Shown here piece after piece: positions 10,962 to 23,543 of a DNA stretch of 64,000 nt. The notes below the pieces were generated by a model. It was not told the DNA's origin. It did no database searches and saw nothing but the letters and a program-made list of their open reading frames with translations. The position numbers were made by a program, and so were the translations under genes. Positions within the stretch are counted from its first letter, which is position 1, and every line of letters starts with the position of its first letter. The stretch covers positions 62,001 to 126,000 of the forward strand of contig JAMQCK010000009.1 in NCBI GenBank assembly GCA_024196135.1, read 5' to 3'. The stretch is from Pleurotus ostreatus/Saccharomyces cerevisiae fusant. Taxonomy: Eukaryota > Opisthokonta.

Positions 10962-13900
10962 TGTGATGCACTTTGTGGACTCCTGGACGCATGATAGGCG
11001 TGGACGACACGCACGAAGATGATCGAGACTTGTAACATAGCGCGCCCTCTTGCAATGACATCCTGCGGCGCACACCGATGCAAACCTTGAAGCTTGCTCT
11101 CTGGTGTTTCCCGCAGATGTCCTTCGGGGACAAGGAGATCTCGTTCGCGCGCAGATCATCTGCGGCGATCCCGAGCAGCAAACATGTCTCAAATACTGAA
11201 TGGCCCCGCCTCGACGCTGCGTTCACCCCGGTCCCGCGCACGATTTGCTCTCTGCGGGGCACGCGCACAGACTTGATGCTGTGTAAGCTCTTCGGCGTAG
11301 TGCATATCCGCACCAACGATGTCCGGAACGCTAATCACAGCGGACGTTGATGATGGCGAGTTGGTCGTTTGGCGCTGGTTGAATGTGAGGTATGGTTCTC
11401 GTGCGTCACTCGGCGAGGAGCTCATGAACTCCTCTGCTAGATTTCGACCCCAGGTTCTCCCCATCGCTGAGGAGAGAAGACCTCGCCATCCACTTGTCTC
11501 TTTGGCCCATAGCGAAGTCGCAAGAATATTCTCAGCTCAATCATCCAATCGTGTCCGTTCATACATCTCCCTCGCCACTTTCTGACGATACAATGAAGAC
11601 CTCTCTACGCAGTGTATGGCGAATTGGCGGCCTCGCTCCAAGGTCAGTGGCCAGTCGCTCGGTACCCGAAGACATGTATCGCCAGCGAAGCCCTTCGCGA
11701 TGTTTGCTCCACGTCTGGGATGCCCTGCCCGTCGCCCTTGTTTGAGTGCTCTAGATAATCCACGGGCTGTCGAACGCCGTCTTGCAACATTGCTTTTGTC
11801 TGTAACGCCTCTGGGTGAGTCCCTGGTCCTACTCGGCTAGGTGAGAGACGACTTCAGCGAGATCCGGGAACGCTCGTATCGCGTATCCGCCGACCTGCTA
11901 CGTGCAAGGAATCGCCGGCGTACCCGCCATTGCCGTCGCTTGCCGTTTGATTCCACTACCGCACAAACATTGTGGCGACCCTCACCTCTCGCTTGGGTGA
12001 GCCCACAAAGGCGCCTACTCTCAAATGGCCTATTCAACCGATGCGTGGGTTCGCGTCCTACTTTCCTCGATCCCTCTCCCCGCTTTCCTGGATTTTTACG
12101 TGCTCTAAAACGTGTCTTCCCAGGACGACCCCGCCGTTGCCCGAACAAGCGGATCGTTCGCCGTAACGAGCGCGTCGTGTTCCGCGGCCCGCGCATCTCT
12201 CCCATGACAGGCGCGTCGTCGGCCACGACCCCGCCCTCCCGCTCCTGAAACTCGACCTCCTGCGCTGTTATGATTTTTAGAATGGAGAGTAGATCGTTCG
12301 GGATCGTCGGTACTGCAACGATGTTGGATGGAAAATTGGATGGAACTCTGTGCTATCTCTTCCAGGTCAACGATGATACGCACTGCGCGCTACAGTGCGG
12401 CGTGCTCAGCTGTTCGATGCCGTGGAAGTTCAACTTCGGGCCCCCGGCGCCCCTCATCATATCACATTCTCCACTGACTGCAGGGTTGATGAGCACGACC
12501 CGCGTATCCGCCGGTAAATCCTCAAAAGAATGCCAAGGAGATCTACATCTCGGCAGAGACAATTGTACAGGGTTGCGTCTTTATTTCCGCTGCGACCCCG
12601 TATTTACCCTTGTTTTTCATTGACGGCGCCTGCCACACCGTGCATGGACCCACTCATCCAAACAAACACAAAGCCCCTCAACTTGCGACAGGTACGGCTC
12701 GGGGGATAGACTGTACAGCCTGCCTTACGAGAGTCGCTTGGCTGATGATCTGGTCGGCTTTGAGAGCTGCTGCAGTCTGTATAGTCAGATAAGGCACGAA
12801 CGGGCAAAGCTGGCAAGGCACAGACGCTCTCGGAGACGGATTCCGTGCGACGGCCGCAGGAAGGTGAGGCGGGCAGATTCAGGGGAGCGCGCCCCATCGG
12901 GAAACCTTTGTGGCAAGTGGGGCTTGGGTGGAAAGGAGGGGCTGTCGCCATCGCCATGGCCAATAAAGCGGAGCTCTGTTGGGTTTGACGCGTTGAATGG
13001 CGATAGAGGAGATTGACGAGAGCTTTCGAGACTGACGAATGTATACTTCAGACCAGGAATAGCGCGAGAGAGGATGAATGACATCGATTCGGGCGAAACA
13101 GGAGCGCTAATTATCGGCATAAATCTGTATAGGAGGGTGAGGGTGAGTATTGACAATGGGATGAATGGAATGACCTATCTTCATTGACTGAATAGACGTG
13201 ATTCGCCATTGGGGACTACAGGAAATAATACGAATAATTTACGGATTGACTCTGCAAGCCCGCGTGCAGTCGAGGTCCCAGAAATGGCAAGGCGGGGGTG
13301 ATACTGACAAGACACGCGTCCCGAAAACGACGGAAGAGCGGCGAACGAGGCAGCATCGAGGGGGCAGCCTCGAGCGAAGGTCCTGCAGGGTAGAGCCATC
13401 GGCGATGTTCCGATAGACAGCGGGTCGTTGCAAGTCATGACAGCAGGACGTTACAATTCGTGCGCGGCCATTCAGTAAGGTGCGCTATAAGAGATTGCCT
13501 GGTTAAGTCTGCCGTCACCCTCAAAAGACGCCGACAAGTCGAGGTTGATGCTGGTCAGTCGCCAAAGTCCGTCGAGAGAGGGGGGAGTGGGCTGGATATT
13601 GTGGCACCCATTCGGGGGACTAGTTCGGAAATTCCTGGCTTCAAGGGAAAGGTACCTGCCTATATGCCAGGTTAGCGTAGAGAAGAGCTTTCGCAAGGAA
13701 AGGGTCACGAGATCTCCCTTGAATGCCTGTTAGTGCAAATGTATGCGCCACAATCTGAAGGCGGGCCGCGGCTGCGTATGAGATTGATGAAATGCTTCAC
13801 TTGACAATAACCAAAGGAGAGGCCCAAACGTACGACGGCAGCGGCCGAGAGACGGAAGCATACCTATACCCTACTCATGCCTGGGGATACAGTGCTTCGT

Positions 13901-14693
13901 GGCAGGAGACAAGGCACGAAATGCCAGCGACCGTGAGGGCAACTCGATCCTGCGCGTGAGAAAGTGTTATGTTGAACTCTTGTCACGGACGCTGATGGCC
14001 ATCATCCCGTTCAAGCTCGAGAAGATCTCCCTCGTTGGAGGGAGGGTCTATACGCTGCGAGAGCTGCCTTTATTCGACAAGCTCATCCACCTCTGCGCTG
14101 ACCTCGAATAAAAGCGGCAGAATGCCTCCAGGTACGCCAAAATTACGCTCTATAGCAATCTGTCCGTACGACGTTCTGGTCCGCGCCCTCGAACGCCGGC
14201 GATGTGTCAACTTGGCGTCGACTTGAAAGCGGTCTTGTTCCACGAGCGCTCCCACGCGAAGGGGAAATGCGACAGAGAATAGGCGCACTGCCTCGGCAGA
14301 CAGACGTGACAAGTGGGTCGCGGCTGAAGGCACGCACTCTGTTTTCTGTGTATGTCGTTTCCTGTCCTCTCCCTCCGCCAGCTTTGTCTCTAGCTTGTCT
14401 ACTAACCCATGGTGAGGATTGGGACAGGGTTTGTGGGGCACACCGTGAGACGCCGAGTCCGCGTCCCCGACCAAACACGAGCATTCCTGAACATCTGAAC
14501 AGTCCACTCGCTTAGCCGAATCTGTGTAGTTCCCCCATCGGGACGCCTTCTCTTGCGTTTGAATTGAGGTGAAATGGTAATGATTGATCGCGGTAGGCTC
14601 GTTGACTTCAGGGCATCCCTTCATCATGTATAAAACGCGACCATCGCCTGCTGGTCGGGCCCTCCGTCGCTTCACCCCCACTATACTTTCGGC
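10962..14693. other. 3.7 kb without an assignable gene; possible unrecognised or decayed gene at 11.1-12.6 kb
   Basis: No recognised protein could be built. On the plus strand between 11094 and 12623 there are overlapping open frames (11094-11276, 11841-12248, 12270-12623) with coding-like GC, and several GT...AG pairs that could be introns, but no join gave a family I know. One possible terminal exon ends at the TAA at 12515-12517, after an acceptor at about 12395. From 12.6 to 14.6 kb the frames are short and inconsistent on both strands. This may be long untranslated or intergenic DNA or the relic of a gene. Confidence 0.4.
14629..14635 (+). promoter_or_regulatory. TATA box of the proline/serine-rich gene
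   Basis: TATAAAA lies 59 nt before the ATG at 14694. Confidence 0.5.
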
Positions 14694-15703
14694 ATGGCAG
14701 GCGCACCCGCACTCACAATCGACGTCGATGTCAATGGGCTCGCTGCCTCGTACTTTGTGAGTGGTGTCTCGTGCCCTTGGGGCTTATTCTGATAGTCAAA
14801 CAGCACAGAGCGCGGCCTTCCATCTCATCGACGGCCAGCTCCCGGCCTGGTTCATCTAGCAGCGTGGCTACTATCTCATCTTTGGCGTCCCAAGCGTCTG
14901 ACGGCTCCGGACCGTCTCGCCCTCGTCGCTTGCCGCCGTCCCCGGCGGACAGTGCCCGCCGCGTACGCCCCCTTCCTTCTCTCCCAGCGACGCCACCGAC
15001 TTGCCCGTGCTCCTCCCCTTCATACCTCGACGTCACACCACAGCCGCCGCCGCCGCCTAGGCCGCGCTCCCTTCGCCCCCTCCCATCGCTCCCGGAGTTG
15101 TCTGTGACGCGGCCTCCATCGCCCGCACCTACGCGCTCCGCGTCCGACGATGGCTACGGAGTCCAGGTGTCGAGCGGGGAGATGACCATGCTCAGCGTGG
15201 ACACGAGCTCATTACGTCTCGCACCTCTTTCCCCCGACTCAGACGAGATCAGCCCCACCTCGCCCTACATCCCCGAACCACCGACACCAGCCACCGCGCA
15301 CAGGCGGCGCATGTCGAAGCTCCGTCGCCATCTAGGCGAACGCCCGCCCTCGATACTGGTCCCCGCCGTCCCTCCGCTCCCTGAGAAGGCGCACATCCTC
15401 GGCGCGCTCCGTAACGTACGCGACCCTGTGTCGCTCGCCGATGCCATTGACACCGCACACCGCGTACTGGAGATCGAGTTCGACAGCACGAGCGACGACG
15501 AGTACACCGAGTCCGACGGCGAGGACGATACTCCCAAGCCCATTGCTTGCGTAGAGGCGCCCGTCGGTGCATTGACCCAGCAATTGGGTACTCCGCCACG
15601 CCCGCCCCACAAGTACAGCAAGAAGTGGTTGCGGGAGAGACGCGGTCGCCAGCGGGAGACGTTGCCGTACCAGGAGGTCCTCAACGCGCTGCGCGTGTTA
15701 TAA
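14694..15703 (+). CDS. Proline/serine-rich protein of unknown function
   Basis: Two exons (14694-14756, 14804-15703) give 320 residues. The 47-nt intron has GTGAGT, a CTGAT branch site and a CAG acceptor, and it joins the N-terminal MAGAPALTIDVDVNGLAASY to the long exon. Most of the protein is disordered and rich in Pro, Ser and Arg (RPLPSLPATPP, then RPLPSLPELS). Near the end is a more ordered part: a helical AHILGALRNVRDPVSLADAI, an acidic stretch, and a basic C-terminus KYSKKWLRERRGRQRETLPY followed by QEVLNALRVL. The C-terminal block looks like the conserved part. I do not recognise the family. A PxxP-rich linker next to a basic tail could mediate protein contacts, which is inference. Confidence 0.7.
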
Positions 15704-16929
15704 TCGCTGCATGCTCGATTATCTTGATGCCGGACTGGCCTTCCCTTTCACCGTACTCGTCTGCCATTGCCATTGTTCTCAACCTGCTCGCTCTCTACAG
15801 CACAACCAGAATAATCCCAGACACCCACCCGCCTAATACAGCAACGGTCACTTATCTATTCACTCGTTCTACCCTTGCTTCATACGCTCGACTCTCTTTC
15901 CTAATTATGTCGAGGACTAAGCTAAGTTCACAACTGTACCATATGTGCCACTTGTAGCTAGAGGTTTACTAGAATGCATGTTCAGGGGAAGCGAATGAAG
16001 TCATCTCAAGAGTTTGAAGTCGTATCGGAAGCGCAAGCGGTCGTCTGAAAGCGAGCGCAATGTAAGCGAACGCGGTCGGAATGGCCGTCACTTGTAGCAC
16101 CCGAGCGACCGGAAGAGGACACTGGTCTGTGTGATTGTCGCGGCCATCTCATGATGCACTGGCGATGCGCTGATCTTCCCTGATCTGCCCTCCTGGTCTC
16201 TACGTACTCAAACCTCAAAGGTGGATGGAGCCTTGGATATCCTCTGATGCTGGTCGTCTATCGAAGGCTTCAGTCGGCTTTCGGATTTTCTTGGTATAGT
16301 TTTGTCGGATACACCCCTCGGCTCTCCTACTCTAACATCGGCAGCTGTCGTGACGCTGTTTCTACCTCTCATCCACAGCATCTCCGCCTGTAAACAAGAC
16401 CTGCTGTGGCTTCGCTCCAATTGTCGTCGCTTGACCCAATTCCTGATTGTCGCTTCTGCCCGCCACCGTTTAAAATTCCCTCGCAGCTCTCCCGGACGGA
16501 CCATGGGGTGCAATACTCACATATGACGCCATGCAATTACCGCGCGCAGTTTCACCTCCTTCAATCGATGCTTCGAGAGGAGATGTCGTTGCCGAATCCC
16601 AACCGCCTTCGGAATTGGCGGAGGTTGTAGACTTGTTGGCTTCGGCCATAAACCTGCCATATTAGGCAAATGTGCGATGCGTGTGAATTCTAACCACTGG
16701 ACCCACAAAGACAACGTGACGGGGTCACGGATGTAGACTTGACTCGCGCGGCAGAGCTTTCCAACCTATACTTTGTCCCATCGCAGCACACTAGCCACCC
16801 AGGTACATACAGCGACCAGTAAACGAAAGCACCGGACAACCAGAAAGCAATGAAGGAAACCAAGTCCGTATGTACACGAAGTCCGTAGGGATACAAGTCC
16901 ATGAACCAGAAGATCAAACGAAGCACTCC
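15704..16929. other. Intergenic between convergent genes
   Basis: The stretch lies between the proline-rich gene (+) and the amylase gene (-). Short open frames on both strands are not conserved in any way I can see. Nothing else is recognised. Confidence 0.5.
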
Positions 16930-18654
16930 TTACAAACCGCAGATGCCAGAGCCGCCGAGGGAAGACTTGGGCAGAACCGCCGCGGGGAGCGAGAGCTTCA
17001 TCGAAATGGTGGCCTTGCCCTGCGAGTCCGCAGTGTACGTGTTGCAGTTCAGCGCATCCACGAGGTCCTCGCCCGCCGACCAGCCCGACGTCGCGACGCT
17101 GCCGTCGACGCTGGCACCCATGTTGCTCACGAGCACCTTCGTGACGCCCTTGGACGCGACGAGCGTGTGCGTGTCGTACACGGAGTAGGACGGCTTCGCG
17201 GTGAGGTACTCGCCCTCGGGGACGTTCCATACGAGCCAGTTGCGGAGGCCGTTGAGCTGCGCGAAGTAGTCGTAGAGCTTGTCGCCGCCGGTCGCGTAGC
17301 CGGAGAGCCAGAGCGCCTCACGGTTGTCCGGGTCCTTCTTTGCGTCGAAGATCTGCTCCTGGCCGTAGTAGACTGGATGCGGAATGAGTGTTTAGTGGAA
17401 AAGAAATCGTTGAGTGAGCGTACCGATGGGAATGCCGTTGCCAGAAAGGATGGTCATGGCGGCGAGCGATTTGCGCTGAGACAGGTCGTTGGTCACGCTG
17501 CCCATGCGCGGGTTGTCGTGGTTCTCGGTGAAGGAGCCGAGGAGACCAACGTCCTGCATCGCTTGTCAGAGCAACGTCGAAAGTTTAACGGCGCGTACTC
17601 ACAGCGCACTGCTTGGTAAGCGCGTTCAGCGTGTTGGCAAGTGCGTTCACATCACCCTTGTGCCAGCTGAAGGCACTGACCGTGTAGTCGTGCATCGGGT
17701 AGTTGTGGAGACCGGCCATATAGTCTTGCCATGGGCAGAATTGACTAGAAGGGGGTCAACAAGCGCTCTTGGGTAATATGATGGCTACGTACTCGACGTT
17801 GGCCGTCCAGACCTCGCCCTGGCAGTACACGCCTGCAGCGCTGCAGAAGCCCGGCCAGAAGTCCTTGCGGATGTTCTTCGTCGCGTCGAGGCGGAGGCCG
17901 TCGATCGAGTAGTTCGAGACGAGCTCGCCGACGTATTTCTCGAGGGTCGAGACGACGTAGTCGTTCTCCGTGTCCAGGTCCGGAAGGGGCACGTAGCCGT
18001 CGCCCATCCAGCACTGAGTAGATGTCAGCACACATGATTTCGTGAGGATGAATAAATAGGCAAGCGTACATCCTCGATAGACTGCTGGTTGTTCCAGTTG
18101 ATCCAGCACTTGTTGTGGAAGTACTTTTGGTCATTGAAGGGGACGAATTGCGACCATTGGATGTCCTCGTCGCCCCAGCTGGCGTAGTGGTTCACAACAA
18201 GGTCGACCATGAGGTACATATCGCGGTCGTGCAAGGCCTTGACAAGGTTCCTCAGGTCGTCCGCCGTACCGAAGTTCGGGTTCAGCTGATAGTAGTCCTT
18301 CGGCCAGTAGCCTGAATGCTAGTTAGCTACTCAGTATAGGACATAAGTGTTGTGCGCACCATGGTAAGCCTCGCCCGAGTGCGTGTTCCCGTAAATCTGC
18401 ATCGTGATAGGGCTAATCCACACGGCCGTGAATCCCATGTTCTTGATGTAGTCGAGGTGGTTGGTCAGCCCCTGCCACGTCCCGCCGCAGAACACACGGT
18501 CGCCCGTGTTGCAAGGTGCGGTCGTGCTGCCATCCGTGCGCGCGAAGCGGTCGGTGACGAGCTCATAAATTGAGCGCTTGCGCCAGTCCTCGGCGGTCGC
18601 GGCAAACGCGCCAGAAATGAGTGGGAGGGAGAGAAGGAGTGACTTGGAGAACAT
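16930..18654 (-). CDS. Secreted alpha-amylase, glycoside hydrolase family 13 (TAKA-amylase type)
   Basis: Six exons (18654-18360, 18311-18070, 18013-17793, 17744-17603, 17553-17424, 17372-16930) give 490 residues, close to the ~499 of Aspergillus TAKA amylase. Residues 1-18 ([18 protein letters not shown]) form a signal peptide. All four GH13 regions are present: [20 protein letters not shown] with the nucleophile Asp; GEVWTANV with the acid/base Glu; and FTENHDNPR with the transition-state Asp. It should cleave internal alpha-1,4 bonds of starch outside the cell. The C-terminal domain C ends SGICGL, and there is no starch-binding CBM20 domain. All five introns are 47-60 nt and fall where the conserved sequence requires. 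A TATA box lies about 100 nt upstream of the ATG. Confidence 0.95.
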
Positions 18655-19488
18655 GGCGACAACGCGAGACGCCTAAAGAACAAACAAAGGGACCGCGCGC
18701 AACCGAGGGAGAAGCAAAACGGAGAGGGAGGTGAGGCCATGTTGGAGGCCGGTCTCCTTTATAAAGCCTGGGTGATTGGAAGAACCCGCGGCGTTCGAAT
18801 CGAAGACGGAGCGGACTGTCGAGGCACCGCCATCAGCGTGGTGCGCTGGCAACCCGAGTGTTGGTGCGGGGAAAATGGCCGGACCGAGGAGGTCATTGAC
18901 CTCGATGGGAGGACAAAACGATGCATTCACTCTTGAAGCAGTATATTGTATGGTCGTCGTCGACGAGTAAGATGCGAACGTCAATGCTTGACGCGACTGA
19001 ATGACCGGAGAGCGCAGTTGAGACAGCTCGATGTCGAGGGCGATAGCTCCGAACAGGCACAAACGCCATGCGCTCTTGATCTAGGAGGCAAGCCGGGTTG
19101 TTGGGGCGGCCGGACATGGCAACGCCAACATTCGAGGCCTATTCGCGCTTTACCGAGGCCGACGCCCGTTCTCACTGTAACATGGGGTGTTGAACTTGAA
19201 AAGAGAGCCTGCGACAGAGATGGTTAGCAATCGCCCTCAACTCTTGGCATTCGAGACTAGCTTGTGAGAGGAGAAATGGTCTTGAGTTCCGTCGAACCTC
19301 ATTCGAATATGCCCTGCGCAAGGCATATATCCACGTAGCTTTGTACTTACAGGACCGACGTTGTAGCGATACAGACAGCTTCAGAGAACAACAGGAACAG
19401 CAAGCATATAAGTACTCAAAAAGAAACATACGAAAAAGAAACCGAAGTAAAGTTGAATAGTCTGTCATCGCGCATCCCGCCTCGTCGT
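18655..19488. other. Amylase promoter region and SNF5 3' flank
   Basis: The stretch holds the upstream region of the minus-strand amylase, with a TATA box at 18757-18763, and the 3' end of SNF5. No additional coding sequence is supported. Confidence 0.6.
18757..18763 (-). promoter_or_regulatory. TATA box of the alpha-amylase gene
   Basis: TATAAAG reads on the minus strand inside a 10-bp palindrome (18757-18766), about 103 nt before the amylase ATG. This spacing is usual for strongly regulated fungal hydrolase genes. Confidence 0.55.
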
Positions 19489-22400
19489 CTAGCTCATGGG
19501 CTCGCCGTCCAGCCGAGCGTTGACGCGCTGCCTGTGATGCCTGTTCTTCAGATGTACCTCGTAGTTCTGAAGGGTCTCCCCGCCGCCGGGCGTATACAGC
19601 TGCGAGGTGGCGTGAGACAAGTGGCGTGGTAGTACCTCCTGAAAACTCACCTTCCCGGGGCAGTCCAAACATTTGATCCGCCACTCGGGCGAGTTCACTG
19701 TCGAGACCTTGCGAAGTACCGCCTCGAACTTGTCCGTCGGGTACTTCTCCTGCAAGCCCTCCATGGCTGCCAGCAACCATTCGGGCGGCTGCGCCGCCGG
19801 CTGCAAGGATTGCAGCGACTGTGTCGAGTGCGAGGACGGCGCGTTGCGGTGGGACTGAAGTGGCGTAGGTGTTGGCCGCGACGTTCCGTTCGCTTTCTCC
19901 CCGAGCGGCGGCGTACCAGCGCGGGTCTCCGACGGCGAGTCGTCTTCCCCGTTCCCATTGGCGGAGCCGTTCACCCTCGTCGTCTGCGCCAATGGAGCAT
20001 CCGAGATGTCAGACGCAGAAGAGAGGGACGTGGCCCTTTGCCGGGAGTTGGTCTTCTGGACGACAGGCGAGCTCGACTCGGCCCTGGGCGGAGGAGCGGC
20101 GCGTGTCTTTTTCCTCTTGCTTGTCGGCGGCGGACTGCGGTCGTCGTTGGCCTCCTTCAACGCCGCCTCCTGCGCCTTCTCCGAAGCCACAGCGCGCGTA
20201 TGGAAAGCGACGTCCGTAGTCCATGTGACCGGCCTCGGACGACGGAAGCGATGCCAGAACTTGCCTGCGGATAACAATCAGAACGCCGCTGCACACCTCT
20301 AATAACCATGGTCTTACCGCAGACTGCGCACTGTGACTTATCACCCATCGGACCCTTGCGCTTCCCTCCAGCGAGGTCCTCGGGCCGGCCACAGTTCGAG
20401 CAATGCCATTTGCCGTCAACATCGGTGGGGTGTTGTCTCGACATGTACTCTTTCTCTCTGGCATCCTTTTCCCTCTCTCTCTCCCGTTGGACCTGCTTCT
20501 CTTTCGAGAACCTGATCTTGCCCGTGCCGTCATCGTCCGCCGCAGTGGATCTTGTCGGTGCCGACACTTGCGCTCTCGGCCTCAGAACAGACGGGTCGAA
20601 AGGTGGAGCCGTGAACAGCCCAGGGCCCTTGACCTTCTTCTCCTTGATCGGCGCACTCGCCGCTTGCTGCTGCTGGCCTCCGCTCGTGCCGGGTAGCTGC
20701 GCGGGGGTGAAAGGCGGTGACCCGTTTTCGTTGGCGACCATGTTGGCGATGGTGAGCGATGCAGCAGCCGCAGCCGCGCGACGCGACGTCGGCGCCGATG
20801 CAGCCGCGGCAGCAGCAAGTGCAGCGGGGTCGAGTTCGGGGAAGCCGATAGCTGGCGTTCGGTAGGTTCGGATGGGGTCGCGATCTGGCAGAGCGACGCC
20901 GCGACGACCACGAGTGTTGCGCTTGCGCCGCTTGTTCATCTCGCGCTCGCGCTCCTTTTCGCTGCGCTCGATCTCGCCATCGCTGGCGTAGTACAGCGAC
21001 GGCGTGAACGCCGCCACCTGATCGGAAGGCCGAGCACCAGAGGTGAGGCTCGGAAGGAAGGCCTGCCGCAGTTCTTCGTCTTGAACGTTCGAGGCGTCGG
21101 ATGTATGGCCCACGAGGTAGAGCGACTTCTTGTAGGCGAAGACCTGCTCGCGGATACTGTGCGCTATGGCGGTCCTGCAAGGCGTGCAATTAGATATAGG
21201 CAGCCGAGGGTGTACGGTGGTCACTCACTTGAACTCGCCCGCCAGGCCCAAGTCCTGCGCGTAGACCTCTGCAAAGTCCTCCGGAGTGATGGAAGATCCC
21301 TCCACATCCCATTCGAACTGGTCCTCGAGCTTCATGGACCCGACGATGATGTCAACCTGATACGAGACAAACTCAGCAAAGACGTCTCGACGTGAAGGAC
21401 AGATAGTAACCTTGACCGTAATCCGCATGTCGTCTCGCAGTCGACTCTCGTCGACCTTGAATTCCTCGAGAGCCTTCGGACGCTCCGCCGGAGTATCCAT
21501 CTCCGTGTCGCTGTCGACCTCATCCGGCCGTGCGCGCCGCGTGAGCTTTCTCCGCTTACGACCCTTGAGGCCGCCCGCCTCCGACCGCAATCGCTTGCGC
21601 CAGCTCTCCCACCACTTCGCGTCCTCATCGCCCTGCTTGCCAGTGATGGGGGGCGCCTCATCGTCAGCCTCTGCGCCCTCATCCAAGCCCGTATGTGTTT
21701 GATAGTCGCTGAGCTGCTCTTGTATTTGTTTTGCGATGGTCGAGACGTAGGAAGTAGGGAGGCTGTAATCCTCGGCAACGGACTGGGCGAAGCGTTCGGG
21801 TGTGATGATGGGGTCTGTAAGGAGTCAGCGGATAACTTCCTTTCATTCTATATTCGTACGCACCATTGAGATTCCATACGAAGGTATCACGTAGCTTATG
21901 ATGCTCGACGTCGACTTCCAAACGCACGGGAACGAGCCGCTCTGGCCGATTAGCGTCCTTCGGGTCGATCCGCCGTGGCCTAAGGGCCCAATCATCAGCA
22001 TAGCACCCACATGTAAATTACCGAACACTCACAACCTGAAGCCTTCGCGCTTCGGCTTCTTCTTGCCCTTCTTCTGCTCAGGGTGGGTATATGTAATTCC
22101 AAACTCCTCTCGTCTTCTTTGGCGCCGGTGCGCATTGACGTCGATATCTCGCGAGCCGCGCTCCCACCAGTTCGGCTGGCCGAACGCCTCCTTGGCCTCC
22201 TCGGCCATACGCTGCTTCATCTTTCGCAGGAGCCCCTCGTACTCCTTGTCCTGCGCCTGCCATGCCTTGATCTCCTCGATCTCGCGAGGCTCCAGCGGGG
22301 GGATGCGTGCCGCTGACTCCTCGAGAGGTACGACCTCGACACGGCTAACGTTCGGATTCAGGTTCACGTTGGCAGGTAGGGATGGTAAGTGGTAAGGAGG

Positions 22401-23543
22401 GGCAGGTCGGACGGGTTTCTGGGCGGCAGAGATAGAAGCGGTCGCGTCGACACCGGGAGCAGTGAACGCGTCCAGCTTGAGATCAGGCTTGTCCATGGAT
22501 GGTTGCCTGCTCATCGAGCGCGGAACCTGCCCCGCCATCGGCTCAATCTTGGGCTCCATCCCACCAGCCGGTATCGGACGAGGGGATTGCGTCTGCCGGC
22601 CATTCATGAAAGGCGGCGGGCCCATCCCGAGACGCGGGCTGTTCGTCGGTTCGGACGTAAGTTTTCGCTTGAGTTGAGGTGAAAGCTGTGAGGGGTGGCC
22701 CATTGGCGGAGGCGAGTTCTGCGAGGCGAAAGGCATGGACTGCTGTTGAGAGGGCGTGAGTGGGGGCTTCGCAAAGCCGTTCATGGAGAGGTCGCCGGAG
22801 GTACTGCCCACACTCATGGTGCGGCTGGGAGGACGCATAGCTGCTGGGGACATCATGCCGCCGCCGATGGAGGGAGATTGCATTGCGACGGGCGAATGCT
22901 GCGACATGGACGTGCCCGGGCGCACGGTAGGGGGCCGTGGGGTCGACTGGGGAGGCGGCATCATAGAGTTATTCATGAGACCGTCGCCCAAGCCCAAGTC
23001 ACCAGCGCCCCAGTTGTCTTTGCTGCGTTGTTGCTGCATTTGTTGAGCGCGCTGCATCTGCATCTGGCGCACCATCATCGCGCGTTGGGCCATCTCCTGC
23101 TGTGACATCCCTCCGCCGCCACCCATGTTGCCCATGCCGCCGGGTAGCATGCTCTGGTCCATGCCATTGGTGGGGGAGCTGGCGCCGCCCATACCCATCC
23201 CAGTACCCATTCCACCCATGCCCATTCCCATGCCACCGGCCCCGCCTCCTCCTGCGCCCATGCCCATGCCGGACATGTCGCCCATGCCTCCCAGGTTCAT
23301 GTTGTTCATCATGTTCCCGCGGCCATTCATCATGGCCTGCTGCTGTAGCATGGCGGGGGACATGCCACCCATCCCGCCAGCCATGTCGAGGCCACCGCCT
23401 CCGCCATTGGCCATCATAGCACGCATGCGTTGGATCTGGGCGGGATGCATGGAGTCGAAATTGGGGGGCATGGAGGAATTGTTTATGTTGTTGAACCCCG
23501 GCGCTTGTCCGCCGGGGAACTGCTGTGAAGAGAAGGAGTTCAT
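19489..23543 (-). CDS. SNF5: SNF5/SMARCB1 subunit of a SWI/SNF-type chromatin remodelling complex
   Basis: Six exons (23543-22033, 21979-21864, 21814-21229, 21174-20318, 20264-19651, 19599-19489) give 1264 residues. The N-terminal ~250 residues are rich in Met, Gly and Gln. The SNF5 domain is split by introns: first repeat RLVPVRLEVDVEHHKLRDTF, VWNLNDPIITPERFAQSVAE; second repeat DDMRITVKVTICPSRRDVFA, EFVSYQVDIIVGSMKLEDQF, TPEDFAEVYAQDLGL. A GATA-like zinc finger CSNCGRPEDL...CAVCGKFWHR spans the fourth intron, and a second Cys/His cluster (CLDCPGK joined to LYTPGGGETL, NYEVHLKNRHHR) sits at the C-terminus. SNF5 contacts the remodeller core and nucleosome acidic patch. The last intron is 51 nt and in frame, so an unspliced 1281-residue form is also open. 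The ATG at 23543 is the first before the Gln/Gly-rich start. Confidence 0.92.

Noticed and set aside
16655..16715. tRNA-like A-box on the minus strand (GTCCAGTGGTTAGAATTC)
   Set aside because: The D-arm-like sequence is convincing alone, but no T-arm with GGTTCGA follows within tRNA distance, and the ends cannot form an acceptor stem. It may be chance or a tRNA-derived fragment.
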